Source of the DNA: an uncultured Collinsella sp.
GTDB lineage: Bacteria; Actinomycetota; Coriobacteriia; Coriobacteriales; Coriobacteriaceae
DNA length: 64,000 nucleotides
Assembly: GCA_902494345.1 (NCBI GenBank)
Contig: CABUSV010000011.1
Location: forward strand, 1-64,000
Reading direction: 5' to 3'
Part shown: in pieces, positions 24,913-33,597 of the stretch
How positions within the stretch are numbered: the first letter of the stretch is position 1
How the letters are laid out: every line of letters begins with the position of its first letter
Made by a program: the position numbers and the translations under genes
The notes under the pieces: model-generated
Told to the model about the DNA's origin: nothing
Seen by the model: the letters and a program-made list of their open reading frames with translations, nothing else
The model's database searches: none

Positions 24913-25818
24913 CTACACACTCAGCCAACGATCGCCCTCGGAGCGGCAAAAGCCCTCGCGCTCCAGATCGGCAAGAATACTTGCGACCAGCTCGCGCTCG
25001 ACCGACTCCCTGCCGGCTGCCGCCTCCATCTCGTTAACGCCTGCAACAGCTTCATCAACCGTAATGCCCGCCGGCTGCCCATCGCGCGCCGCCAGCAGCA
25101 TGCGCACAATATGGGCGCGCTTTTGGCGGCGCGAACCCTCAAACTTGGACTGACGGCTATAGCCCGCCGACCGCCTGGACGGATTTGGCAGCGTCTTTTT
25201 AAGATACGCGCCGTAATCCAGCAGCGCGTAATACCACGCGCGCGGCGTGTCGGCATCGTCTTGAGGCGCGGCAAAGGGCGCAATCTCGTCCGCCGTCGCA
25301 CCGGGGGCCGCCGGACAGGCGGCTTGGATCAGCGGCACCAGCTCGCGATCGGGAACGGCCGGCACATCGGGAAAGAAATGATGCAAAAAGACCGTGCGCA
25401 CGTTGGTCTCCAGATACACGCCCGGAAGATCGAACGCAAACGACCGGATGCCCTGCGCCGTCGCCGGGCCAATACCGGGCAGGGCGACCAGGTCGCGCGT
25501 CTCACGTGGAAACTCCCCATCCCAGTCTTCCATAACGCACTGAGCGGCTCTGTGAAGCGCCAGAGCACGCCGGTTGTAGCCCATCCCCTGCCAGGCGTCC
25601 AAAACGTCGGAAGGAGCGGCCTGGGCGAGCGCCTGTACGGTCGGAAAGCGGTCGAGCCACGCGGGCATCCGCGTCTCCACACGCGGCACCTGCGTTTGCT
25701 GCAGCATAACCTCGGAAAGCCAAATAATGTACGGGTCGCGCGTGCGGCGCCACGGAAGGTCGCGATAACGCAGGACCCCTTCCGAACGAATCATCGAACG
25801 AAAGGGGTCCTGAATCAT
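24913..25818 (-). CDS. MutY-like HhH-GPD DNA glycosylase lacking the FeS motif
   Basis: A 301-aa relative of adenine glycosylase MutY. The N-terminal half is MutY-like: LPWRRTRDPYIIWLSEVMLQQTQ includes Glu36, which corresponds to the catalytic Glu of MutY (split here), and LPGIGPATAQGI is the helix-hairpin-helix. The residue aligned with the catalytic Asp is Glu137 (YLETNVRT). The four cysteines of the [4Fe-4S] loop are missing: residues 205-235 read NPSRRSAGYSRQSKFEGSRR in part. No NUDIX domain follows, but a winged-helix-like tail of ~60 residues does. AAGGAG precedes the ATG, and the gene is 21 bp after rrf2. The substrate may not be A:8-oxoG. Confidence 0.8.
   Translation of the reverse strand: MIQDPFRSMIRSEGVLRYRDLPWRRTRDPYIIWLSEVMLQQTQVPRVETRMPAWLDRFPTVQALAQAAPSDVLDAWQGMGYNRRALALHRAAQCVMEDWDGEFPRETRDLVALPGIGPATAQGIRSFAFDLPGVYLETNVRTVFLHHFFPDVPAVPDRELVPLIQAACPAAPGATADEIAPFAAPQDDADTPRAWYYALLDYGAYLKKTLPNPSRRSAGYSRQSKFEGSRRQKRAHIVRMLLAARDGQPAGITVDEAVAGVNEMEAAAGRESVERELVASILADLEREGFCRSEGDRWLSV
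25771..25812. other. Palindrome over the mutY-like translation start
   Basis: CAGGACCCCTT (25771-25781) pairs with AAGGGGTCCTG (25802-25812), 11 bp perfect, within the first 16 codons of the MutY-like gene. A hairpin here could influence translation, or the symmetry may be a chance or REP-derived insertion. Confidence 0.4.
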
Positions 25819-25839
25819 GGCTATGCTCCTTATGCGGCG

Positions 25840-26325
25840 CTATTCCCCCCGGCAAGCGCACGCACAGGTGGCGTACTCGGGAAACGCATCGCGGTCGGCG
25901 AACTTGGAATCGACGGCCGGGAACTGGCGGTGAGCGACGATATCGCCCAGCGAAACGGAATCGAGGTAGTCGCGCATCAGCGCCTGAGCTCCGGCCCACA
26001 GGGAATGATAGCAGCACGTACCCATGCGCGCACAGTCGCCATCGGGCGCAGTGCAATCGTTCATGATGATGGGACCCTGAACGGCCTCAACGACCTGGCA
26101 GATGGTGACATCGTCGGGGCTGACCTTAAGACGCATGCCGCCATGGACGCCACGCAGGCTCTCCACAATACCGGCCTGAACCAAACCATGCTGGATCGAA
26201 CGGGCAAACGAATACGGGACATTGACCTCTTCGGCGGCAGTGCGAACAGAAAGCAGGCGCTCCGGATCCTCGGCAAGCATCGCGAGCATGCGAAGGGCGT
26301 AATCAGTCTTCCTCGATATGTCCAT
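25840..26325 (-). CDS. Rrf2-family transcriptional regulator (IscR-like cysteines)
   Basis: A 161-aa regulator with an N-terminal winged helix (MDISRKTDYALRMLAML, then VPYSFARSIQHGLVQAGIVESLRG). Cys91, Cys98 and Cys104 match the FeS-ligand spacing of IscR, and extra cysteines lie at 105 and in the C-terminal CACAC. It probably senses iron-sulfur, oxygen or nitric oxide status. It is transcribed just before the MutY-like gene and close to rubrerythrin, which fits an oxidative-stress cluster. A palindrome AGCTCGAACGAGCT (26351-26364) in its promoter is a candidate operator. The ribosome site is AAAGGGG. Confidence 0.92.
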   Translation of the reverse strand: MDISRKTDYALRMLAMLAEDPERLLSVRTAAEEVNVPYSFARSIQHGLVQAGIVESLRGVHGGMRLKVSPDDVTICQVVEAVQGPIIMNDCTAPDGDCARMGTCCYHSLWAGAQALMRDYLDSVSLGDIVAHRQFPAVDSKFADRDAFPEYATCACACRGE

Positions 26326-26631
26326 TTTTCCCCTTTCAAAGAATAGGAACAGCTCGAACGAGCTCCGGGGCCGAGCTTACGTCGAGACACCAATGACCGT
26401 ATGGACGCCCAAATTGCAAAATAGGTGCCCACTGAATGCCGTGTTTGAAGCCTCTTGCATCAAAAACGACCCACAGTGCAATTCAGTATAACCTGCCCCT
26501 ACTTCATTGAGCAGGCGTTGCGCAACAAATTCCTTGTTTGAACCATGTCTCAAGCGGAGCTTGTCCGAGAATTGGAAGGCTTTGGTTTTGGGCGAAAGGA
26601 GCCGATGGGATCAAGGTCCTATCAAACGCAA

Positions 26632-26657
26632 AAAACCACGTCCGAAGACGTGGTTTT
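26632..26657 (-). terminator. Rho-independent terminator of tRNA-Asp
   Basis: An 11-bp perfect stem (26632-26642 with 26647-26657) has the tetraloop TTCG on the minus strand and a run of T residues. It lies 9 bp past the CCA end of the tRNA. Confidence 0.92.
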
Positions 26658-26665
26658 AATTGCGT

Positions 26666-26743
<78 letters not shown>

Positions 26744-26851
26744 AGGCAGTCGTTCGCGTTTGTTTCCGCTCGCGTGCGCTGCGGGGATTAGTATACACAG
26801 AAGCCTGTCCGGTGCGCAACAACTTTTTTGAAAATATTTTTTGGGCCCTCC

Positions 26852-26996
26852 GGGAGGGTCTCCGGGGCCGGCTGGCGCGGGTTAAGTTTGTCGCGAGTTC
26901 CGCACGCAAAGGAAAGCACTTAATGTGCTTTCCTTCTTGCGCAGGACTGTAGAGCAGCAAACTTAACCCGCGCCAGCCGGCCCCGGAGACCCTCCC
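26852..26996. repeat. Fold-back element C (39-bp perfect arms, conserved core)
   Basis: Arms 26852-26890 and 26958-26996 are perfect 39-bp inverted repeats. Inside, AAGGAAAGCAC (26909-26919) pairs with GTGCTTTCCTT (26925-26935). Core words TTCCGCA (26898), AAGGAA (26909), TTCCTTC (26930) and AGGAC (26943) recur in the same order in element D at 49668-49792, whose arms are unrelated in sequence. It lies in the gap between tRNA-Asp and the phosphodiesterase gene. Nothing else recognisable is in the rest of this gap. Confidence 0.75.
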
Positions 26997-27112
26997 TACC
27001 GTCACTATGTTCAACCAGTTTTGCGGGCGTGCGCCGCTGCGCGGCTAGCCCGCGTGCTCCTCGGCGGGATTGGTCTGATGGATCTTGTTGGGACTCTGCC
27101 TTTGGCTCAAAG

Positions 27113-27147
27113 AAAAACGGGAGATGCGATCTGCATCCCCCGTTTTT
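27113..27147 (-). terminator. Terminator of the phosphodiesterase gene
   Basis: A 15-bp stem with one mismatch (27113-27127 with 27133-27147), with runs of A and T at its ends. It lies 8 bp past the stop codon. The symmetric ends could also stop transcription from the other side. Confidence 0.88.
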
Positions 27148-27154
27148 GTTGCGA

Positions 27155-27622
27155 TTAGCCCAAGTCAATAAATTTGGTGCTCAGGATCTTGCCATCTTTT
27201 ACGAGCATTCTGGCCATGGTGGGGCCTCTGGTGCCTCTGGGGTAGCTAGCACTGCCGGGATTGAGGACCAGGCAGCGGCCTACTTGCGCTTCTTTGGTTA
27301 CGTGGGTGTGACCGTTGATGGCTACGTCTACGGATCCCACGGGCAGGTCTTCGCGGTAGTGGGCTACGGCGAATTTGAGGCCTTCGTAGGTAAAGAGCGC
27401 AAGACGGTCTACATCCGGGCCGTAGTCGCGGTAGTAGTCGTTGTTTCCTAGGACCGCTCGCACGGGGGCGATGGTGCATAGATGCTCGTAATCCATCTCT
27501 GAGGTGAGGTCTCCGGCATGGATGATCAGATCTGCACCCTTGAGCTCGTCCAAAAGCGCGGGCGAAAGATAGCCGTGGGTGTCCGAGATGATGTCGATGC
27601 GCTTGGCGCTTGCACTGTTCAT
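27155..27622 (-). CDS. YfcE/MJ0936-type metallophosphoesterase
   Basis: A 155-aa cytoplasmic phosphodiesterase. The di-metal site motifs are complete: ISDTHG, AGDL, GNND, VAHY and NGHTH, in the order of the YfcE family. Members hydrolyse phosphodiesters in vitro, and the physiological substrate is usually unknown. AGAAGGGATCCC precedes the ATG. It has its own terminator downstream and a terminator of the LytTR gene upstream, so it is monocistronic. Confidence 0.93.
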   Translation of the reverse strand: MNSASAKRIDIISDTHGYLSPALLDELKGADLIIHAGDLTSEMDYEHLCTIAPVRAVLGNNDYYRDYGPDVDRLALFTYEGLKFAVAHYREDLPVGSVDVAINGHTHVTKEAQVGRCLVLNPGSASYPRGTRGPTMARMLVKDGKILSTKFIDLG

Positions 27623-27660
27623 GGGATCCCTTCTGCAAAACCGATTCGGCGTATATAAAA

Positions 27661-27701
27661 CCCCACGGCTCCGCAGACAATTGGTCTACAGGGCTGCGGG
27701 G
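27661..27701 (-). terminator. Terminator of the first LytTR operon
   Basis: CCCCACGGC (27661-27669) pairs with GCTGCGGGG (27693-27701), with one G-U pair and one mismatch and further inner pairing. TTTTAT follows on the minus strand. It is 9 bp past the regulator's stop codon. Confidence 0.75.
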
Positions 27702-27709
27702 CCAGTGCG

Positions 27710-28426
27710 CTAGAGGCTCAGGGCCTTCTTGAGCGGCACAACGCGGCGGCGCGAGACCGGCACGCGTTCGTCGACGCCCGTAATGCCCAGTTGGATAGCG
27801 CCCGAGGGCACGGTCTCGACATCCGTGACGCACGCCAAGTTGACGATATAGCGGCGATGAACGCGAAAGAAGCCAAAGTCGCAAAGCTTGGCCTCGAACT
27901 GCGCCAGCGAAGTCGTCGATAGAAAACGATCATCGATGGTATAGATACAGGAGTAATCGTCCTTGGCCATGATGAAGCGGATGTCATCCACGGGAATGAG
28001 GACCTTACGGCCGCCCTTTTCCACCGGAATGCGCTCGATGGTGGCTTTGCTGTCCGTGACGGGCTTGGCGTGCTGCATGACCTTCTCGATCGCGCGATCC
28101 AGGCGCGCCTCCTCAACCGGCTTCATGAGGTAATCGACGGCATCTACGTCGAACGCCTCGACGGCATGATCGCTATACGCGGTCACAAACACAATCGCCG
28201 GCGGATTCTTAAGCTTATGCAGTGCCTCGGCAAGCTGCAGACCAGAAGCGCCGGGCATCGAGATATCGAGAAATACGACATCGACGCGGCTTTCCATCAA
28301 CATCTCAATGGCGGAGCGGACGCTCGACGCCTCAGTGATCGTGCCGATCTTGCCCGTCTGCTCGAGCAAGAAGCGAAGTTCCGAACGGGCCGGGGCCTCA
28401 TCATCCACAATCATCGCACGCAGCAT
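27710..28426 (-). CDS. LytTR-family response regulator
   Basis: A 238-aa regulator. The receiver domain (about 1-120) has the acidic pair in IVDDE, the phosphorylation Asp in VVFLDISMP, and Lys in YLMKPVEEARL. The LytTR DNA-binding domain (about 135-238) has FIMAKDDYSCIYT and FFRVHRRYIVNL. It is paired with the histidine kinase gene 72 bp upstream. The start at 28426 has AAAGG 10 nt upstream; a slightly longer frame lacks better signals. A close paralogue lies at 33598. Confidence 0.92.
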   Translation of the reverse strand: MLRAMIVDDEAPARSELRFLLEQTGKIGTITEASSVRSAIEMLMESRVDVVFLDISMPGASGLQLAEALHKLKNPPAIVFVTAYSDHAVEAFDVDAVDYLMKPVEEARLDRAIEKVMQHAKPVTDSKATIERIPVEKGGRKVLIPVDDIRFIMAKDDYSCIYTIDDRFLSTTSLAQFEAKLCDFGFFRVHRRYIVNLACVTDVETVPSGAIQLGITGVDERVPVSRRRVVPLKKALSL

Positions 28427-28498
28427 AGGGATTAAACCTTTCGTCAACAAACTACGCTGGGCATCTGCCGCTTGGCGTTGAGCCCATAGCCTTTCATT

Positions 28499-29842
28499 TT
28501 ACTCTTGAATGTCAAAGATGCTCTCTGACAAATCAAGATGCAGGAGCACTTTGGTGCCCTTGCCCGGCGCCGATTCGACGCGCGTATAAGAGTGCGGTCC
28601 ATAAAAGCGATGGATGCGCTCAGAAATATTGTGCATAGCCACGCCGGCGCCGCCGCCTTGCGGGGAGCTGGCATCGGGACGGGCGGAGCGATCATCAAAC
28701 AGCCTGGCGGCGGTGCCCTCGTCCATGCCCACACCGTTGTCGGCCACGGCAATCAGGATTGCGTCGTCGCCGTCTTGATGGACGGTCACGTCGATCCGCA
28801 GGGCACCGTCATCGCCCATGCCATGCCGCACGGCGTTCTCGACGATGGGCTGGATTACAAAGGCCGGGACCAACGTGTCCTCGACATCCTCGGAGACATC
28901 GAAGGTCGCCAGCACGCGGTCCTCGCCAAAGCGCGCCTTCTCAAACGTCAGGTAGCGCTTGGTCTGGGCAACCTCACGCGAGACCTGGATAAGCGACCCC
29001 GAGTTGTCGAGCGTGGCGCGGTAGAACGAGGAGAACTCGCGCAGCAGCTCGCGGGCGCGTAGCGGGTCAGTACGCGTAAACGACGCGATGGTGTTGAGCG
29101 TGTTGAACAGGAAGTGCGGGTTGATCTGCGCCTGCAGGGCGCGCACCTCGGCACGGGCCGTGAGCTCCTTTTGCACCTCGAGCTCGTGGATGGCGAGCTG
29201 CGTGGACAGGATCTCGGCAAAGCCCGAGGCGAGCGCATACTGGGTGCGATCGACGGCACGCGGGGTCTTGTAGTAGAACTTGAGCGTGCCGACGGTGCGG
29301 TCGCCCACCTTGATGGGCGCGATGATACCGGCGGGAACATGGTTGTGTGATCCATCCGAACCCACCACGTCCACCACGCGGTTGAATGACTGCACGATGC
29401 CGTGCTCGATAACGTAGCGCGTGGCAAGTGTGTGGATGGGTGAATCGGGCAGCAGCTTTTCCTCAAACTCGCCCGCGCAGGCCAGTACGTTGCTCTCATC
29501 GGTGATGACAACGGTCATGGCACGTGTCTCGGGCAAAATGCGCTGGCACACCAGACGCGCCGACTCCTGCGTCAGGCCGCCTTTGATGTCCTCGAGCATG
29601 GCAGAGGCCACCGAAAGCGTCTCTTCGGTGTACTGCGAACGCACCGAATCGGGATTGAGCGTCAAAAAGATAAAAATGCACAGTAAGATGCACAGCGGTG
29701 CGCAGGCGACCACGGTCGCGATTGGCTCGATTCCAGTCGCCAGGGCAAAAACAAAGTACATCAGCACAAAAATGGCGCAGACAACAGCGATCACGCGAAA
29801 GATTGATATTGAATTATCGCGCTGGGCGCGGCGGTCAATCAT
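28499..29842 (-). CDS. LytS/YehU-type sensor histidine kinase
   Basis: A 447-aa membrane sensor kinase. Two hydrophobic segments (about 15-62) are followed by a GAF-like sensor region (about 85-215) and the His_kinase domain with phospho-acceptor QINPHFLFNTLNTI. The ATPase domain has QPIVENAVRHG and DNGVGM. Its start codon overlaps the stop codon of the glycosyltransferase gene by 4 bp (ATGA), so the two are translationally coupled. The signal is unknown. It is similar in layout to the kinase at 34371, which suggests a duplication. Confidence 0.92.
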   Translation of the reverse strand: MIDRRAQRDNSISIFRVIAVVCAIFVLMYFVFALATGIEPIATVVACAPLCILLCIFIFLTLNPDSVRSQYTEETLSVASAMLEDIKGGLTQESARLVCQRILPETRAMTVVITDESNVLACAGEFEEKLLPDSPIHTLATRYVIEHGIVQSFNRVVDVVGSDGSHNHVPAGIIAPIKVGDRTVGTLKFYYKTPRAVDRTQYALASGFAEILSTQLAIHELEVQKELTARAEVRALQAQINPHFLFNTLNTIASFTRTDPLRARELLREFSSFYRATLDNSGSLIQVSREVAQTKRYLTFEKARFGEDRVLATFDVSEDVEDTLVPAFVIQPIVENAVRHGMGDDGALRIDVTVHQDGDDAILIAVADNGVGMDEGTAARLFDDRSARPDASSPQGGGAGVAMHNISERIHRFYGPHSYTRVESAPGKGTKVLLHLDLSESIFDIQE

Positions 29843-31026
29843 TCAGCCCCCTCCAGGATGCTAATCAGTTGTGCGTCGCGCCAAAGTTCGTCCATGATCT
29901 TGGGCCAGAAGCTCTGGAAACGCAGATAGCTTGCGGCGTTTTGGCGCGCGTAGGTCTTGGCCTCGTCAATACCGTGGCGCCAAATGCGTAGATACCCCTC
30001 GTGCTCGCGGGTAAACAGGCTGCGGACCATGGCGGTCTTGCGCACTCGGTCGTCGAGCTCGCGCGAAATCCACGGACCCGGATAGGGCATGAGTGATGCG
30101 GCCGTAACCGGAATGAGCTCCTTTTGGTGCGCAGCGAACGTCAGCTTGGCCCGCTCGTAGTACCAACGGTACACGTCCTGCATAAAGCGCGGCGAGCGCT
30201 TCTCGGACTCGGGCGGCAGGTGACGAACGGTCCACTCGTTGTCAAACCATACGTCGTAGCCAAACATGCGCATGTTAAAGAGGTAGTCCAGGTCCTCGCC
30301 GCGGGTGATAAACGGGTCAAACGCCACACGGGTAAAGGCGCGGGCGTGCAGGGCCATCAGGCCGCCGCACACGTAATTGGAGCGCGAGATGCGGGTGCCC
30401 GAGAGTGCCTTTTTCATCCAACGATTAAACTCGATGCGCTTGGTCCACCAACGATGGCAAATGCCTGCTTTGTCCGTGGGAGCCAGCGGCGACCCGTCGC
30501 GATCGTAAAAGTATCCGCTCTTGACTAAAATCGGCAGGCCCTGACGCGTCTGCTGGCCCAGCGCATAGGTCGCACGTTTCATGAAGTCGGCATCGATGAC
30601 GGTCTCGTCGTCATCCAAAAACACAACCGCGTCGTGCCCCAGCACCGCCGCGCAGGCAAGACCCATGTTGCGGATGGCGCCGTAGCCGCGCAGGCTCACG
30701 CACTCGCCCGAGCCCTTGGGCGCAATCTGTGCCACGCGGTCGGCAACACGCGAAGCCTGAGTATTGGTAACGATGGTGACCTTGAGTGTGGGATGCGCAT
30801 GAACGATTTCGTGCACGCGATGGGATACGTCGGCCGTGGCGGAAACCGGACAGACCACCAAGAGAATAATGCGCGGAATGTCGCGCACCTGCTCGAGCGA
30901 AGTCAGGCAGCGATCGAGTTCCGGGTTGGCGGCATTGAGCGACGTCGAGTGATCGTAGGTGCCGGGAGCGCTTGCTTGGATATCATCGCCCGCCCAATAT
31001 GTTGGGATCACAACCGTGGCGTTCAA
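29839..31026 (-). CDS. Family 2-like glycosyltransferase
   Basis: A 395-aa GT-A fold glycosyltransferase. TVVIPTYW is at the N terminus, the metal-binding region is VVFLDDDETV, and GGLMALHARAF with RGEDLDYLFNMRM lies in the acceptor part. The last ~80 residues are helical. No membrane segment is obvious. The start is TTG at 31024-31026, with AAGGAGGG 7 nt upstream. It is the first gene of an operon with the LytS-type kinase, so it may make a glycan sensed or regulated by that system. Donor and acceptor are unknown. Confidence 0.85.
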   Translation of the reverse strand: MNATVVIPTYWAGDDIQASAPGTYDHSTSLNAANPELDRCLTSLEQVRDIPRIILLVVCPVSATADVSHRVHEIVHAHPTLKVTIVTNTQASRVADRVAQIAPKGSGECVSLRGYGAIRNMGLACAAVLGHDAVVFLDDDETVIDADFMKRATYALGQQTRQGLPILVKSGYFYDRDGSPLAPTDKAGICHRWWTKRIEFNRWMKKALSGTRISRSNYVCGGLMALHARAFTRVAFDPFITRGEDLDYLFNMRMFGYDVWFDNEWTVRHLPPESEKRSPRFMQDVYRWYYERAKLTFAAHQKELIPVTAASLMPYPGPWISRELDDRVRKTAMVRSLFTREHEGYLRIWRHGIDEAKTYARQNAASYLRFQSFWPKIMDELWRDAQLISILEGAE

Positions 31027-31054
31027 ACCTTTACCCTCCTTGCAACACAAAAAC

Positions 31055-31083
31055 GGGGCGCCGCCAAACACAGGCGACGCCCC
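31055..31083 (-). terminator. Terminator of the MFS gene
   Basis: GGGGCGCCGCC (31055-31065) pairs with GGCGACGCCCC (31073-31083) with one mismatch. GTTTTTG follows on the minus strand. Confidence 0.85.
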
Positions 31084-31208
31084 GCGACCTAGCTGGTTCC
31101 ATCATACCCACTTGGGCTAAACATTGTTCGGGAGTCAGAATGATTTATGCGGCTACTCCCAAAAGAGTACTGCAGATAGGCACAATTGCTGTACTGAGCC
31201 CGGTTGCC

Positions 31209-32459
31209 TTACGCCGCCGCCTGAGCCATGCGGGACAGACGGACCAGCAGCACAAAGCCAAGCACCAGCAGCACGCCGATGGAAAGGACGCCCAACGACG
31301 GGTTTCCGGTCAGCGAGGTGACGACCGACACCAGGAAGGTGCCCATCACGCTTGCGTAGCGGCCAAAGATATCAAAGAAGCCGTAGTACTCGTTGGACTT
31401 TTCCTTGGGGATGATGCGGCCAAAATAGCTGCGGCTGAGCGCCTGCACGCCACCCTGGAACAAGCCAACCAAAATGGCGAGCACCCAGAACTCAAAGGCA
31501 GTCTTGAGGAAAAACGCGGCAAAGAGCACGATGCCCATGTAGGCGGCGACGGCCACCATGATCATGTTGAGCGTGCCCACGCGACCGGCGAGCTTGCCGT
31601 AGATGATGGCGGACGGGAAAGCGACGAACTGCGTGACGAGCAGTGCCAGCACCAGCTGGGTCGAATCGATGCCCAAAGCCGAGCCGTAGCTGGTTGCCAT
31701 GGAGATGACCGTATGGACACCATCGATGTAGAAGAAGAACGCGATCATATACAGAAGGATGGTCTTGTTGCTGGCGATCTCGCGCATGGTATGCCCGACC
31801 TCGGAGAACACGCCACCCACAATGTGATCGAGACTGTCCTGGGGACCACGCTCGCGACCGTATTTTTGCTTATAGGTGCGGATGAGTGGCAAGGTAAAGA
31901 TGAGCCACCAGGCACCGGTGATGATAAACGACAGGCGCGTCGCCAGCATGGTGGGGATGCCGAGGGCGGGACCGCCCATAATGAGCGCCAGGCAGACGAT
32001 GAACGGAACGGTGGAGCCGATATAGCCCCAGGCGAAGCCCGAGCTCGACACAGCATCCATACGCTCGTCGGTAGTGATGTCGGGCAGCATGGCGTCGTAG
32101 AACGTCATGGACGAGTTGAGGCCGATGGTGCACAGCACGTAGACGGTCAAAAACGCCATCGCGGACATGGGGATGGCCTGCGCAAAGCAAAGCACGAGGC
32201 CCGTAAGGAAAAAGCCCATGAAGAACTTGATCTTGTTGCCGGCGTAGTCGGCAAGTGCACCCAGAACGGGCATGAGCATGGCAATGACCAACGAGGCGAT
32301 CGTCTGCGCGTTGCCCCAGGCAACCACCAGGTCGGCCGAAGAAGCGCCGGTATTGATTGCATTGAAGTAGATGGGCACCACCGAGGTATTGAGCAGCACG
32401 AGGGCCGAGTTGCCCACATCGTACATAACCCAGTTACGCTCGAGCTTGGTGTATTTCAT
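31209..32459 (-). CDS. MFS transporter, UMF1/Atg22-like family
   Basis: A 416-aa polytopic membrane protein with twelve hydrophobic segments. The opening LERNWVMYDVGNSALVLL is typical of the UMF1 (YxiO/Atg22-like) branch of the major facilitator superfamily, as is SRSYFGRIIPKEKSNEYYGFF in the second half (given here in two overlapping parts). The substrate is unknown; yeast Atg22 exports amino acids. AAGGGG precedes the ATG. It lies 101 bp downstream of the phospholipase-like gene and ends before a terminator. Confidence 0.9.
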   Translation of the reverse strand: MKYTKLERNWVMYDVGNSALVLLNTSVVPIYFNAINTGASSADLVVAWGNAQTIASLVIAMLMPVLGALADYAGNKIKFFMGFFLTGLVLCFAQAIPMSAMAFLTVYVLCTIGLNSSMTFYDAMLPDITTDERMDAVSSSGFAWGYIGSTVPFIVCLALIMGGPALGIPTMLATRLSFIITGAWWLIFTLPLIRTYKQKYGRERGPQDSLDHIVGGVFSEVGHTMREIASNKTILLYMIAFFFYIDGVHTVISMATSYGSALGIDSTQLVLALLVTQFVAFPSAIIYGKLAGRVGTLNMIMVAVAAYMGIVLFAAFFLKTAFEFWVLAILVGLFQGGVQALSRSYFGRIIPKEKSNEYYGFFDIFGRYASVMGTFLVSVVTSLTGNPSLGVLSIGVLLVLGFVLLVRLSRMAQAAA

Positions 32460-32560
32460 GGACAGGGCCCCTTCGTATTCGCCCGATATGCAGTTAGTTC
32501 ATCGTACTCCAATTGTCCAGAGGCGCCGGTAAGGATTCGGCAAAGGAGCACGCACGATCC

Positions 32561-33505
32561 CTACTCCTCGCGGTCGAACTCTTCGTCGGCGCCAAGCACG
32601 CGGCCGCTGTAATTAACGTGGTTGGTCACGGCTTCCATATCGCCGGTCTCGATAAAGCGGGCAACCGTGCACTCGTAATCGAGCAGCGCGCGGTCAAAGA
32701 CCTCGGGGAAGCTCTCGGTCGAGACTTCATCGGTAAAGGGGTTCTTCCATGCCAAGTGGCCCAGGTTGCCGGTACGCTCGGGCAGCTCGGTCGTCACGCG
32801 GTGCGCAAGGCCGTCGAGCAGCGAATAATCGTGCACCAAGCCCTCGAGCAGGGCAATCGCGCGCGTCTTGGCCGAACCGGCCGGCTCGATAGTACGGTAG
32901 AGCATCTGCATGTCCGAGACGGCGCCGGCGTACTCCCCCGCCGGGATGTCGATACTGTACACGCGCCCGGCAACGTAGCTCATCAGCACGCCGGCAACGC
33001 GATTGATGCGGTCGGTAGTGACGATCTCGCCCGCCGGCGGATAATCCTCGACCGTTGCCCCATCGCGCTTGAGCTGCAGCATCAGCACGTCCAGGTCGCT
33101 TTCGAGCACGGCGTGAACTTGGCTGCCCGAAGCCTCGAGCTCGGGGTCAGAATCAACAATGCCAAACTGCTGCTCGTAGACAAAGGGGTGGGCATTGCGA
33201 TCGAGCACATAGTGCGACAGCAGGCCCAGCGCAAAGGCGCGACCCAGATTGGCATCGCGCGGCTGCAGGTGCGACACGCCGTCGCGCAGGCACGAGAACT
33301 GGCGCGACATGCGCGAGCGGTGCATGACCTGAGCAAGCGACGTACAGTCGGAAATGCGCGGCGTGAGTATGTGGAAAAAAAACGGGTCGGGACCTTGGTT
33401 TCCCAGGATAAAGGCGATGCGCTCCTCGTCGGACGTGATAACGTCCTGCGGAAGACGGTCGATGCTTTCCTCGCCAAACAGATGATGCGTAATGAGCGCG
33501 GGCAT
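32561..33505 (-). CDS. Zinc-dependent phospholipase C-like protein
   Basis: A 314-aa protein of the zinc-dependent phospholipase C/S1-P1 nuclease-like family. MPALITHHLFG at the N terminus supplies the first metal ligands, and GNQGPDPFFF and ALGLLSHYVLDRNAHPFVY carry further His/Asp ligands. No signal peptide is present, so the protein is probably cytoplasmic, unlike secreted toxins of the family. The natural substrate is unknown. AAAGGAACA precedes the ATG. It follows the second LytTR regulator gene by 92 bp and may be part of the same transcript. Confidence 0.85.
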   Translation of the reverse strand: MPALITHHLFGEESIDRLPQDVITSDEERIAFILGNQGPDPFFFHILTPRISDCTSLAQVMHRSRMSRQFSCLRDGVSHLQPRDANLGRAFALGLLSHYVLDRNAHPFVYEQQFGIVDSDPELEASGSQVHAVLESDLDVLMLQLKRDGATVEDYPPAGEIVTTDRINRVAGVLMSYVAGRVYSIDIPAGEYAGAVSDMQMLYRTIEPAGSAKTRAIALLEGLVHDYSLLDGLAHRVTTELPERTGNLGHLAWKNPFTDEVSTESFPEVFDRALLDYECTVARFIETGDMEAVTNHVNYSGRVLGADEEFDREE

Positions 33506-33597
33506 ATTGTTCCTTTCGATTTCATTCGATGCAATCCATTATGCCCACCGTACAGTCATGCCAAACCTGCGGTGGTAAACGATGGCATGCAGGCCGA

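Noticed and set aside
30972..32612. A 546-codon plus-strand frame opposite the MFS gene
   Set aside because: His/Asp/Gly-rich shadow translation, no ribosome site, and it crosses a terminator and two real minus-strand genes.
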